DNA from: Gracilariopsis chorda
Taxonomy: Eukaryota > Rhodophyta > Florideophyceae > Gracilariales > Gracilariaceae
Direction of reading: 5' to 3'
DNA: 28,478 bases
Assembly (NCBI GenBank): GCA_003194525.1
Contig: NBIV01000603.1
Coordinates: 1 to 28,478, forward strand
In this document: piece by piece, positions 1-8,327 of the stretch
Numbering within the stretch: the first letter of the stretch is position 1
How the letters are laid out: every line of letters begins with the position of its first letter
Notes under the pieces: model-generated
What the model saw: the letters and a program-made list of their open reading frames with translations, nothing else
The model's database searches: none
What the model was told of the DNA's origin: nothing
Translations under genes and position numbers: made by a program

Positions 1-1480
1 AGGCCAGCTGACAGCAAACGTGATATCATCCAAGTGGGTATTTGTGCAAAAATATGAGGCTGGCGACAACGATGAACCGACAGTGAGGTACAAGGCTCGT
101 GTGGGTGGCTCGAGGGTTTCTGCAGATCGAAGGTGTAGACTTCTCCGAGACGTATGCACCAGTGGTCAAAATTCACATCCATTAGAATGATTCTGTCCAT
201 TGTAGCAGTGCAGGACTATCATCTGCACCAGATGGATGTGAAGACTGCATTCTTGAATGGCGACCTGGAAGAGACTGTGTACATGGAGCAGCCGGACGGA
301 TTCATCAAACCTGGGAACGAGGACTTGGTATGCCTTCTCAAGAAAGCCATCTATGGGCTACGACAGGCATCAAGGCAGTGGTTTGCAAAGATGTACTTGT
401 TCCTCGTTGGTTGGATGGGTCTGAAGCCAAACGTCGCAGACGAGTGCGTCTACACCGGAGAGGTACTGGGAGCGCTTGTGATCATTGCTCTTTTATGTGG
501 ACGACTTGCTCATTGCGAGTCCAAGTATGGAGACAATGAATCGCGTAAAGCGTGAACTGTCAAAACGTTTTCAGATGAAGGATCTCAGTGAAGCGCGCAT
601 GGTACTTGGGTTCGAGATCCATCGTGATCGATCCAAAAGACAGCTGTACCTGACACAGTCTGCATACACGCGTAAGGTCTTAGAACGTTTTGGCATGTTG
701 CAGTGCAAACCAATGGACACTCCCATGGACTCCGGTGCTGACCTCACTAAGGTAGAAGAGCCTCTGACGAACATCCCGTATCGCCAGGTGATCGGTTGTC
801 TGATGTATCTCTCTGTTGGCACTCGACCGGACATCTCGTTTGCAGTGTCCAAGCTAGCCAAGTATGTCGAGAAACCTGGAGAGACTCATTGGAAAGCGGT
901 CAAGCGTGTTTCTGCGTTACCTCAATGGCACTCGCTCCTCGGACTTACTTATGGCACCACGACTGATACTCAGCTGTATGGATACGTAGACTCTGACTGG
1001 GCAGGTGATACATCCAACCGCAAGTCCACCAGTGGGTATGTGTTCATGATGTGCGGTGCTCCTGTGTCTTGGAGCTCGCGCCAACAGGAAGTAGTTGCAT
1101 TGTCTAGCGCTGAGGCTGAGTATGTGAGTCTGTGCAGTGGGACGAAGGAAGCGATCTGGCTGAGACGACTGTGGAGTGGCATTGGCAACGCAAGTGGACT
1201 ACACGTGGATGAGTCAGTGACGCTAATGGTTGAGCCCACAACTGTGTACGTGGACAACCAAGGTTGCATCGACCTTGCTCGAAATGGAGTTGTGAACAAG
1301 CGTACTAAGCACATTGATATTCGCTTTCACTTCACCAGAGAGGCTCTACGCGACAAAGCCGTCCAGTTGCAGTACTGCTCCACGGAAGACATGGTTGCCG
1401 ATATGCTGACGAAAGCGCTCGGTCGAGTTAAGCTGGCAAGGTTCCGCGGTGACTGTGGCTTGCTCCCCTTAGACCTTTGA
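1..1480 (+). pseudogene. pol: CopA-1 pol fragment: reverse transcriptase and RNase H, frame-broken
   Basis: This corresponds to residues ~850-1341 of the CopA polyprotein. Recognisable parts are the RT entry region, palm motif A (QMDVKTAFLNG), the YVDD catalytic box near 495-506, and RNase H with the YVDSDWAGD, ALSSAEAEY and VDNQG segments. It ends at TGA 1478-1480. Against CopA-2 and CopA-3 it has extra single bases in runs at 16-18, 103-105, 168-171, 491-494 and 909-911, and one missing base near 938. The last pair shifts only about ten residues. The other shifts split the reading into pieces. All changes are in short homopolymers, so sequencing error is as likely as real decay. RT/RNase H of this type makes and processes the element's cDNA inside cytoplasmic virus-like particles. 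Confidence 0.9.
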
Positions 1481-1490
1481 AGTCAGTGAC

Positions 1491-1500
1491 AGAGGGGGGG
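1491..1500 (+). promoter_or_regulatory. Polypurine tract of CopA-1
   Basis: The purine run AGAGGGGGGG abuts the LTR start TGTTGG. An RNase H-resistant purine tract in this position primes plus-strand DNA synthesis in LTR retrotransposons. The same sequence abuts the CopA-2 and CopA-3 3' LTRs. Confidence 0.85.
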
Positions 1501-1579
1501 TGTTGGCAGTAGTACCTGTGCTGTCACTGAAAACCAAAATGTTCCGGGGAGCATGGGCTGTTTTAGAGGGTACCTCTGC

Positions 1580-1690
1580 AAAAGCGGCATATGCGCGTGT
1601 GCGGCGAACCCAACGTGAAACTGGCTTCTGATTGGCTACTGCAAATGTACATATGCAACGTGGTGCGTACAAGTGGTATGGCATAACTGG
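1580..1690 (+). promoter_or_regulatory. Upstream U3 regulatory module of the CopA LTR
   Basis: Ordered blocks are AAAAGCGCATATGCGC (one extra G in this copy), AACCCAACGTGAAAC, GATTGGCTACTGCAAA (an inverted CCAAT box), CATATGCAACG and TACAAGTG. The same blocks in the same order and orientation relative to the element occur in the CopB-1 LTR (11393 down to 11290) and in both CopC-1 LTRs. Position upstream of the TATA box and conservation across otherwise different LTRs suggest a transcription-factor platform. The function is inferred. Confidence 0.6.
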
Positions 1691-1927
1691 ATCGGTTGGA
1701 CACACCCACGTGTCCAGCTACTACAGTTGGTCACAGTGTACGTTGTGTGCAGGGGATACTGATGAAGTGGTTTGACACCTTGTACAAGTGGTACAGCAGT
1801 GGTTGGTACAATGGTAAGGTGCGCATGCACTGTCAACAGGTTTACACATGCACGGGTATATTGATGACGTGGGTGTTGTGTGCATTGCCACATGATGACA
1901 TGGCACTAACACCACAGGTTACGTGCC

Positions 1928-1963
1928 GACTTACCGTGACGTGTTGACTTACCGTGATGTGTT
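1928..1963 (+). repeat. Two 18-bp tandem direct repeats in CopA U3
   Basis: Two adjacent copies of an 18-bp unit starting GACTTACCGTGA differ at one position. The first contains TGACGTG, which resembles a CRE/bZIP half site. The repeat recurs at 7973-8008, 22022-22057 and 28065-28100. In CopA-3 the first unit reads TAACGTG, losing the TGACG core. Short tandem units in U3 are often enhancers; that role is inferred here. Confidence 0.6.
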
Positions 1964-2105
1964 GGCATGTGCTGGCGTGTGTTGGAGTCGTGAATTTGTG
2001 CCTTGTCATGGTCATGTGTATGCACGTAACTATTACAGAACATTGGTGCGTTGGTGTGCGTTGGTGTAATGAGGTTGTGCTGAGCTGGCTATGTCATGTT
2101 AGATG

Positions 2106-2198
2106 ATGATTGGTAGTATTGAGTGTCCCTGCTTAGTGGTTTAGGTTTTACTTGTAGTTGGTGTTCCCGCGCAATTCGAGTTTAGAGTGGTATATAAG
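2106..2198 (+). promoter_or_regulatory. CopA proximal promoter: inverted CCAAT box and TATA box
   Basis: ATGATTGGTAGTATTG (inverted CCAAT) lies at 2106-2121 and TATATAAG at 2191-2198, 86 bp before the LTR end. Transcription probably starts shortly downstream, leaving a short R-U5. The same arrangement is found in the CopB-1 LTR, with ATGATTGG at 10880 and TATATAAC at 10806-10799, and in the other CopA LTRs (TATATAAG at 8234, 22285 and 28328). Confidence 0.7.
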
Positions 2199-2284
2199 AT
2201 GTGCCTGAAGGACCTCCAAGTAAATCCAAGCTAGAGCTGGCGAACTTCCCTTCCATCCCCTCAACTTCCTTTCAACTATCAACA

Positions 2285-2299
2285 GGTTATGGGCCCAGC
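2285..2299 (+). promoter_or_regulatory. Primer-binding site, complementary to initiator tRNA-Met anticodon arm
   Basis: GGTTATGGGCCCAGC starts at the first base after the LTR. It is complementary to the anticodon-loop side of eukaryotic initiator tRNA-Met (…CUGGGCCCAUAACC), not to the tRNA 3' end (which would give TGGTA…). Drosophila copia is known to use a 5' half of this tRNA, cut in the anticodon loop, as primer. The match implies the same mechanism here. Confidence 0.85.
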
Positions 2300-3300
2300 C
2301 CCGCTGACCGCTGCCGCTATCCCTTTCCGTATCGTTCGTCTGTCGCCGCTCTCCCTCACCGCCGTTCATCCGTTTCGCTGTTGTTGCCTCTTTCGTCGTT
2401 GCGTCGGGTGTCTTGATCCCATTGTTGGTCGGTGTTGGTCATTCTCCTTGGGTTTGCGTTCCTCCCTGAGGGCGTTGTGGTGGTAGTGGTTCGACGTTTA
2501 CTTCCTATCGTTGTTGAGTTGGGCCTCCGTTGTTGCCCGTGTTGTCGATCGCTATCTACTTTGTGTGTGACACTCCCTCTATCTTGTGTTTTAGGATCCC
2601 CGAGTCGTTTGTCGGGTCGTATCCGTGAGGTCGAGTCGGTCTAGTTTCGAAGTCTGGGCTCCGTGATCGTGTGCTCAGCAGTTGTTTGTTTTTCGTGTTT
2701 GTTAATCATCATCTGGTGTCCAGTGCGACGAGCGGTTGATCCGGGTTACTTTGGGTGATTCCAGGTATCCGGGGACGTGAGCCTGGCGGCTTGAACCAAA
2801 GCGGGTGTACTGTCGAGCGGCTTCCCACCGGTCCATTTGGACAGATAACGGTGACGGTCGTTAAGACCTGGTAAGTTCAGCGGGTGCATCTGTGGACGGG
2901 GTGCCGTGGCGTACTGCGCTGGTGCGGGTGATTGAATTATTTGTTTTGATCCTGACTGCGTGTCGGGATTCTTGGGCTGTTGCGAAGGTATTCCATAACG
3001 AGCTTTTGATCCGTGCATCTGACCCTTGGGCGTTTGTGCGGGGAGGCGACGTGGCGTAGGCTGACCTCCTTCTTAGGATCAGGCCGCGTGTGACCTTAAG
3101 TGGTTGCGCGTTAGCAGCGTACTTTGGTTGCCATAGTAGCTTCAGTTGCGAGGTCGCGCAAGTTCTTGCAAGAGGCCAGAGAGGGTTATACTTGGTGAAG
3201 GCATATCTTGGGTCATTAACCATCCTCTGGAAGCCTCGTAGAGAGCAACGCATCTTCTCCTTAGACGTAGGAGAGGGAAGACAGAGGAAGACGTCTTGTA

Positions 3301-3374
3301 CCCGGAGCATCTCCGGGGGCCAGGGGTCCGACACCCTAGGGTAGCGGAGGTAGTTTCTCCCGTCAGTGCGCCCG
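3301..3374 (+). ncRNA. Conserved leader RNA element: three hairpins and a 37-nt core
   Basis: Hairpin I at 3301-3317 is CCCGGAG-CAT-CTCCGGG. Hairpin II around 3323-3338 pairs AGGG with CCCT. Hairpin III at 3346-3360 is GGAGG-TAGTT-TCTCC. It is followed by CGTCAGTGCGCCCG. The core 3338-3374 matches the leader of CopB-1 at 35 of 37 positions and that of CopC-1 closely, while surrounding CopA leader sequence does not align. Loop and stem changes keep hairpin III pairable. Candidate roles are RNA packaging/dimerisation or ribosome entry; none is demonstrated. Confidence 0.55.
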
Positions 3375-3386
3375 AATTTGAAGTTT

Positions 3387-3433
3387 TGTTGTTGTTGTTG
3401 TCGTTGTTTTTGTTGTTATTGTTGTCGTTGTTG
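3387..3433 (+). repeat. GTT-rich simple repeat in CopA-2 leader
   Basis: A run of GTT units broken by TCG, TTT and ATT, lying between the conserved hairpins and the gag start. The same imperfect pattern is in CopA-3 at 23481-23527, so it belongs to the family and is not a fresh microsatellite expansion. It could keep the RNA unstructured ahead of the start codon. Confidence 0.8.
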
Positions 3434-3503
3434 CCATTTTTGTACTTCTTAAGTGCCGTAGGTCTTTCATCGCACCTGTGCTGTTTGTTGACATCTACCA
3501 AGC

Positions 3504-6500
3504 ATGGATTCATTCGGTGGCATCAAGATTGAAAAGTTGGGCGAGGATAACTTCCATGTATGGAAGCAAAAGGTTGAGTTGCTGCTTGCACTCAAGGACC
3601 TCGATGACCATCTTGAATCAACCAGGCCTACGGACGATGACGAGTTGTCAGCATGGAAGAAGAAAGACTCCAAGGCCAGGGCTGTTATTGGTCTCAGCAT
3701 CAGTGATGAGCATTTGGACCATGTGAGGGATACCGAGAATGCTGCGGAAATGTGGAAAGCCATTTGCGATGTGTTCCAGCGTAAAACGCTGCTCAACCGA
3801 ATCAATGCAAGACGTGCCTTCTACACAGCCAAGATGCGAGATGATGAGAAAATGTTACACTTCATCAATCGTGTTCGTCATCTTGCATCGGATCTGAAGA
3901 GCATGGACGTAGTGGTTGAGGAGGAAGACATCGCTATGGCAATCCTATGTGGGCTACCAGACCGCTTCGAACACCTCATTGTCGCTATTGACACCACGAT
4001 TAGTGATCGTAAACTCGATTTAGAGTTTGTGAAGAGTCGTTTGCTGCAAGAGGAACAGCGAATGAACGATCGTGCCAAGGAGGAGTCCGGAAGTGACACG
4101 GCTTTGGTCGGTGCGCAGTCACGAAAGAAGTCCATGGTGTGCTACTACTGTGGTAAGAAGGGGCATATCCAGAGAAACTGTTTCAAGAGACAACGTGACG
4201 AAGCTAGCAAAGAGCAGAGTGCTGCCGCAAACCCAGCTGTGCAGACCAATCTCGGCAACGAGAAACGAGGATGTGACAGTGACTCTGACTTTGTTTGTCT
4301 CATTGCGACAGGTTCTGTGGAAGAAAGTATCAGTGACTGGATCATTGACTCTGGTGCCACCGCCCATATGACGTATGACGAGTCCATGTTTGACAGTTAT
4401 AGCAAAAGAGAGTCTGCCGGTGTGAGTATCGGCAATGACTCGAAGCTGGAGTCTCTTGGTCATGGCAGTGTCCACCTCGATCTCGCTGTTGAAGGGCGTA
4501 AGAGCAAGTGCCGGTTGGGTGAAGTAGTGCACGTACCGAAGCTAAGGTATCATCTGCTGTCAGTATCTGCGATGTGTGACCTGGGTGCGCGAGTGGTGTT
4601 TGACAAAACCAAAGTATGTGTATACAAAGGCAACACCATGATCGCCCAGGGCCGTCGCATCAAAGGACTGTACTACCTATGTACCGCGATTGAAGTACCA
4701 GAAGACATGGACAACGCACTTGTGACTGACCTGTCACTATGGCATGCTCGAATGGCTCATGTGAATGTGGATGGTATCAAACATATGGCTCGTAACGGTG
4801 TTGTGTCAGGGCTGAATGTGGACTTGAATCAATCGATGGATGTGTGTGACTCTTGTGTAGTGGGAAAATCTACACGTGCTCCAACTCCCAAGCAAGGGGG
4901 GGAACGGGCTTTGCACCCATTGGACCTAGTGCATTCGGACATTTGTGGTCCAATCCAAGTAGGTTCCTTGGGAGGTTCACGCTACTTCGTCACATTCATC
5001 GATGATCACTCCCGTTTTTTGCTTCTTGTACATGCTCAAGACCAAGGATGAGGTGTTCCACGTGTTCGTGAAGTGGCTCAAGATGGTTCAAAATCAGAGT
5101 GACCGACATGTGAAAACCATCACCGCACGTGAGTCTGTGCTACATGCGTTACGCACAGACAATGCTGGTGAATATGTGTCAAAGAAGTTTTCACAAGAGC
5201 TTGAACGTCACGGTATTGAACATCAGCGAACGGTGCCTTACAATCCACATCAGAATGGTCTGGCCGAACGGTTCAACCGAACACTCATGGACTTGGTGAG
5301 ATCGATGCTGCATCACAAGAAACTGCCAAAGAGCTTCTGGGCTGAAGCATTGAACGTTGCAGTGTATGTGCGCAATCGAGTCACCTGCAAGGCCCTTCCG
5401 AGTGACGTGACACCACTCGAGATGTGGAGTGGATATGAACCTGACTTGAGCAATCTGCGTGTGTTCGGTAGCCGGTGCTGGTACAAAGTGGTGGACCACA
5501 AGCTGAAGAAGCTGGAGCAACGTGCCGTGGAGGCGATCTTTATTGGGTACACATCTGGATCGAACGGTTATAAACTGTGGGATGCGCAAAAGAAGAAGGT
5601 GGTTGTGTCGAGAGATGTGAGGTTTGACGAATGTAGTGGTTCAGATCAAGGTACTGACCACGTTGATGATGACGACTATGCTGAGATCGACATCTCGGAC
5701 AAGCCGAAATCAAACATCACCTCCACCTCTACTAAACCCACCGATGCTGCCCAAGTTGAACCCGCTGCACCAGATACTCCACCAGAAGAAGCTTCAGGCA
5801 GTGGCCACGATGAGCTCACAGCTGAGACAGAAGTTGAGCCAGATGTACCAGATCCACCACCACTTCGGAGATCCACTCGTGAGCGTAGAGCGCCTACCTC
5901 GTGGTGGCGCGGCACTGCCCTACTCACTGCCAGTGATGACGTCCCATCCTCATACTCCGATGCGGTGTCACGTCCTGATTCAAAAGCGTGGACCAAGGCC
6001 ATGAACAGTGAGTACGAGTCTCTGATGGAGCATGACACATGGGAGTTAGTGCCAAGGCCAGCTGACAGCAACGTGATATCATCCAAGTGGGTATTTGTGC
6101 AAAAATATGAGGCTGGCGACAACGATGAACCGACAGTGAGGTACAAGGCTCGTGTGGTGGCTCGAGGGTTTCTGCAGATCGAAGGTGTAGACTTCTCCGA
6201 GACGTATGCACCAGTGGTCAAATTCACATCCATTAGAATGATTCTGTCCATTGTAGCAGTGCAGGACTATCATCTGCACCAGATGGATGTGAAGACTGCA
6301 TTCTTGAATGGCGACCTGGAAGAGACTGTGTACATGGAGCAGCCGGACGGATTCATCAAACCTGGGAACGAGGACTTGGTATGCCTTCTCAAGAAAGCCA
6401 TCTATGGGCTACGACAGGCATCAAGGCAGTGGTTTGCAAAGATGTACTTGTTCCTCGTTGGTTGGATGGGTCTGAAGCCAAACGTCGCAGACGAGTGCGT

Positions 6501-7530
6501 CTACACCGGAGAGGTACTGGGAGCGCTTGTGATCATTGCTCTTTATGTGGACGACTTGCTCATTGCGAGTCCAAGTATGGAGACAATGAATCGCGTAAAG
6601 CGTGAACTGTCAAAACGTTTTCAGATGAAGGATCTCAGTGAAGCGCGCATGGTACTTGGGTTCGAGATCCATCGTGATCGATCCAAAAGACAGCTGTACC
6701 TGACACAGTCTGCATACACGCGTAAGGTCTTAGAACGTTTTGGCATGTTGCAGTGCAAACCAATGGACACTCCCATGGACTCCGGTGCTGACCTCACTAA
6801 GGTAGAAGAGCCTCTGACGAACCTCCCATATCGCCAGGTGATCGGTTGTCTGATGTATCTCTCTGTTGGCACTCGACCGGACATCTCGTTTGCAGTGTCC
6901 AAGCTAGCCAAGTATGTCGAGAAACCTGGAGAGACTCATTGGAAAGCGGTCAAGCGTGTTCTGCGTTACCTCAATGGCACTCGCTCCTTCGGACTTACTT
7001 ATGGCACCACGACTGATACTCAGCTGTATGGATACGTAGACTCTGACTGGGCAGGTGATACATCCAACTGCAAGTCCACCAGTGGGTATGTGTTCATGAT
7101 GTGCGGTGCTCCTGTGTCTTGGAGCTCGCGCCAACAGGAAGTAGTTGCATTGTCTAGCGCTGAGGCTGAGTATGTGAGTCTGTGCAGTGGGACGAAGGAA
7201 GCGATCTGGCTGAGACGACTGTGGAGTGGCATTGGCAACGCAAGTGGACTACACGTGGATGAGTCAGTGACGCTAATGGTTGAGCCCACAACTGTGTACG
7301 TGGACAACCAAGGTTGCATCGACCTTGCTCGAAATGGAGTTGTGAACAAGCGTACTAAGCACATTGATATTCGCTTTCACTTCACCAGAGAGGCTCTACG
7401 CGACAAAGCCGTCCAGTTGCAGTACTGCTCCACGGAAGACATGGTTGGCGATATGCTGACGAAAGCGCTCGGTCGAGTTAAGCTGGCAAGGTTCCGCGGT
7501 GACTGTGGCTTGCTCCCCTTAGACCTTTGA
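3504..7530 (+). pseudogene. gag-pol: CopA-2 gag-pol polyprotein, one frameshift in integrase
   Basis: Begins MDSFGGIKIEKLGEDNFHVW and ends TGA 7528-7530, 1,341 residues if in frame. Order by residue: Gag (UBN2-like, ~10-195), CCHC zinc knuckle C213-C216-H221-C226, aspartic protease DSGA at 282-285, integrase HHCC H414-H419-C448-C451, integrase D479-D552-E588 with 35 residues between the last two, RT motif A D928, YVDD 1014-1017, RNase H from ~1175. A T6 run at 5015-5020, where CopA-3 has T5, shifts the frame at about residue 505, between the first and second integrase aspartates. Downstream reading resumes in the new frame and stays open to the end. The change is a single homopolymer base, so it may be a sequencing error. 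If real, only Gag, protease and the integrase N-terminus are made. Confidence 0.95.
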
Positions 7531-7540
7531 AGTCAGTGAC

Positions 7541-7550
7541 AGAGGGGGGG
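7541..7550 (+). promoter_or_regulatory. Polypurine tract of CopA-2
   Basis: AGAGGGGGGG ends one base before the LTR start TGTTGG, identical to the tract in CopA-1 and CopA-3. Confidence 0.85.
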
Positions 7551-8327
7551 TGTTGGCAGTAGTACCTGTGCTGTCACTGAAAACCAAATGTTCCGGGGAG
7601 CATGGGCTGTTTTAGAGGGTACCTCTGCAAAAGCGCATATGCGCGTGTGCGCGAACCCAACGTGAAACTGGCTTCTGATTGGCTACTGCAAATGTACATA
7701 TGCAACGTGGTGCGTACAAGTGGTATGGCATAACTGGATCGGTTGGACACACCCACGTGTCCAGCTACTACAGTGGTCACAGTGTACGTTGTGTGCAGGG
7801 GATACTGATGAAGTGGTTGACACCTTGTACAAGTGGTACAGCAGTGGTTGGTACAATGGTAAGGTGCGCATGCACTGTCAACAGGTTTACACATGCACGG
7901 GTATATTGATGACGTGGGTGTTGTGTGCATTGCCACATGATGACATGGCACTAACACCACAGGTTACGTGCCGACTTACCGTGACGTGTTGACTTACCGT
8001 GATGTGTTGGCATGTGCTGGCGTGTGTTGGAGTCGTGAATTTGTGCCTTGTCATGGTCATGTGTATGCACGTAACTATTACAGAACATTGGTGCGTTGGT
8101 GTGCGTTGGTGTAATGAGGTTGTGCTGAGCTGGTTATGTCATTAGATGATGATTGGTAGTATTGAGTGTCCCTGCTTAGTGGTTTAGGTTTTACTTGTAG
8201 TTGGTGTTCCCGCGCAATTCGAGTTTAGAGTGGTATATAAGATGTGCCTGAAGGACCTCCAAGTAAATCCAAGCTAGAGCTGGCGAACTTCCCTTCCATC
8301 CCCTCAACTTCCTTTCAACTTTCAACA
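7551..8327 (+). repeat. 3' LTR of CopA-2
   Basis: A 777-bp LTR, TGTTG…CAACA. It contains the perfect 12-bp palindrome GCGCATATGCGC at 7633-7644, the tandem 18-bp units at 7973-8008, the inverted CCAAT at 8149-8164 and TATATAAG at 8234-8241. It lacks two bases that the other CopA LTRs have in the CATGTTAG region near 8141. It is followed by CopB-1 coding sequence, whose reading frame runs 45 codons into this LTR on the minus strand. Confidence 0.93.

Larger units (their letters stand above)
1..2284 (+). mobile_element. CopA-1, 3' part of a Ty1/copia element (runs off the left edge)
   Basis: This stretch matches the 3' end of CopA-2 (6053-8327) and CopA-3 almost base for base: reverse transcriptase, RNase H, polypurine tract and one LTR. 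Its 5' portion lies outside the window. Its LTR is followed directly by a primer-binding site and a second full CopA coding region, so the LTR serves as the 3' LTR of this copy and the 5' LTR of CopA-2. It is not a plain duplicate of CopA-2, because several substitutions agree with CopA-3 instead. That the tandem reflects recombination is inference. Confidence 0.9.
1501..2284 (+). repeat. CopA LTR shared by CopA-1 (3') and CopA-2 (5')
   Basis: A 784-bp LTR beginning TGTTG and ending CAACA, a 5-bp inverted terminal repeat. It is preceded by a polypurine tract and followed with no gap by the primer-binding site. Compared with the CopA-2 3' LTR (777 bp) it has five extra single bases in runs (near 1536, 1586, 1603, 1727 and 1771), two extra bases near 2099, and two visible substitutions. 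Small open frames inside it recur in every CopA LTR on both strands with no coding signature, and I do not call them genes. Confidence 0.93.
2300..3503 (+). other. Long untranslated leader of CopA-2
   Basis: About 1.2 kb separates the primer-binding site from the gag ATG, with no open frame that looks like protein. CopA-3 has a leader of exactly the same length, differing by scattered substitutions. It contains a hairpin cluster shared with the other families (3301-3374) and a GTT-rich run (3387-3433). Several upstream ATGs precede the gag start, so Gag translation probably needs internal initiation, shunting or a spliced/processed RNA. That is inference. Confidence 0.75.
1501..8327 (+). mobile_element. 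CopA-2, full-length Ty1/copia element inserted in CopB-1
   Basis: LTR 1501-2284, primer-binding site, 1,219-nt leader, gag-pol 3504-7530, polypurine tract and LTR 7551-8327. It lies in the protease/integrase region of the minus-strand element CopB-1. The right flank starts CCTCC (8328-8332). The matching left target copy must lie beyond the left edge, on the far side of CopA-1, because the left LTR abuts CopA-1 pol and not CopB-1 sequence. The single frame break at 5015-5020 is the only lesion I see in its coding region. Confidence 0.93.

Noticed and set aside
1636..1947. Small open frames on both strands of CopA LTRs (also at 7574-7992, 21623-22041, 27625-28084)
   Set aside because: They recur only because the LTR repeats, shift frame between copies with single-base changes, and lack start context or any recognisable domain.
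3338..3374. Self-cleaving ribozyme in the conserved leader core
   Set aside because: No hammerhead core (CUGAUGA with GAAA) or other ribozyme signature seen around the hairpins.
3383..3440. CRISPR-like or satellite array
   Set aside because: Only a short imperfect trinucleotide run; no spaced repeats anywhere in the window.
3142..3513. Asn/Lys-rich antisense peptide in the CopA leader
   Set aside because: It is the antisense translation of the GTT-rich run, with no homology outside it.
5002..5051. Independent start of a second CopA-2 gene at ATG 5002
   Set aside because: The ATG is out of frame until the extra T. The true reading is one polyprotein broken by a single-base run difference.
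8191..8327. Extra C-terminal domain of CopB-1 polyprotein
   Set aside because: These 45 codons are the antisense of the inserted CopA LTR, as the same peptide appears from other CopA LTRs.
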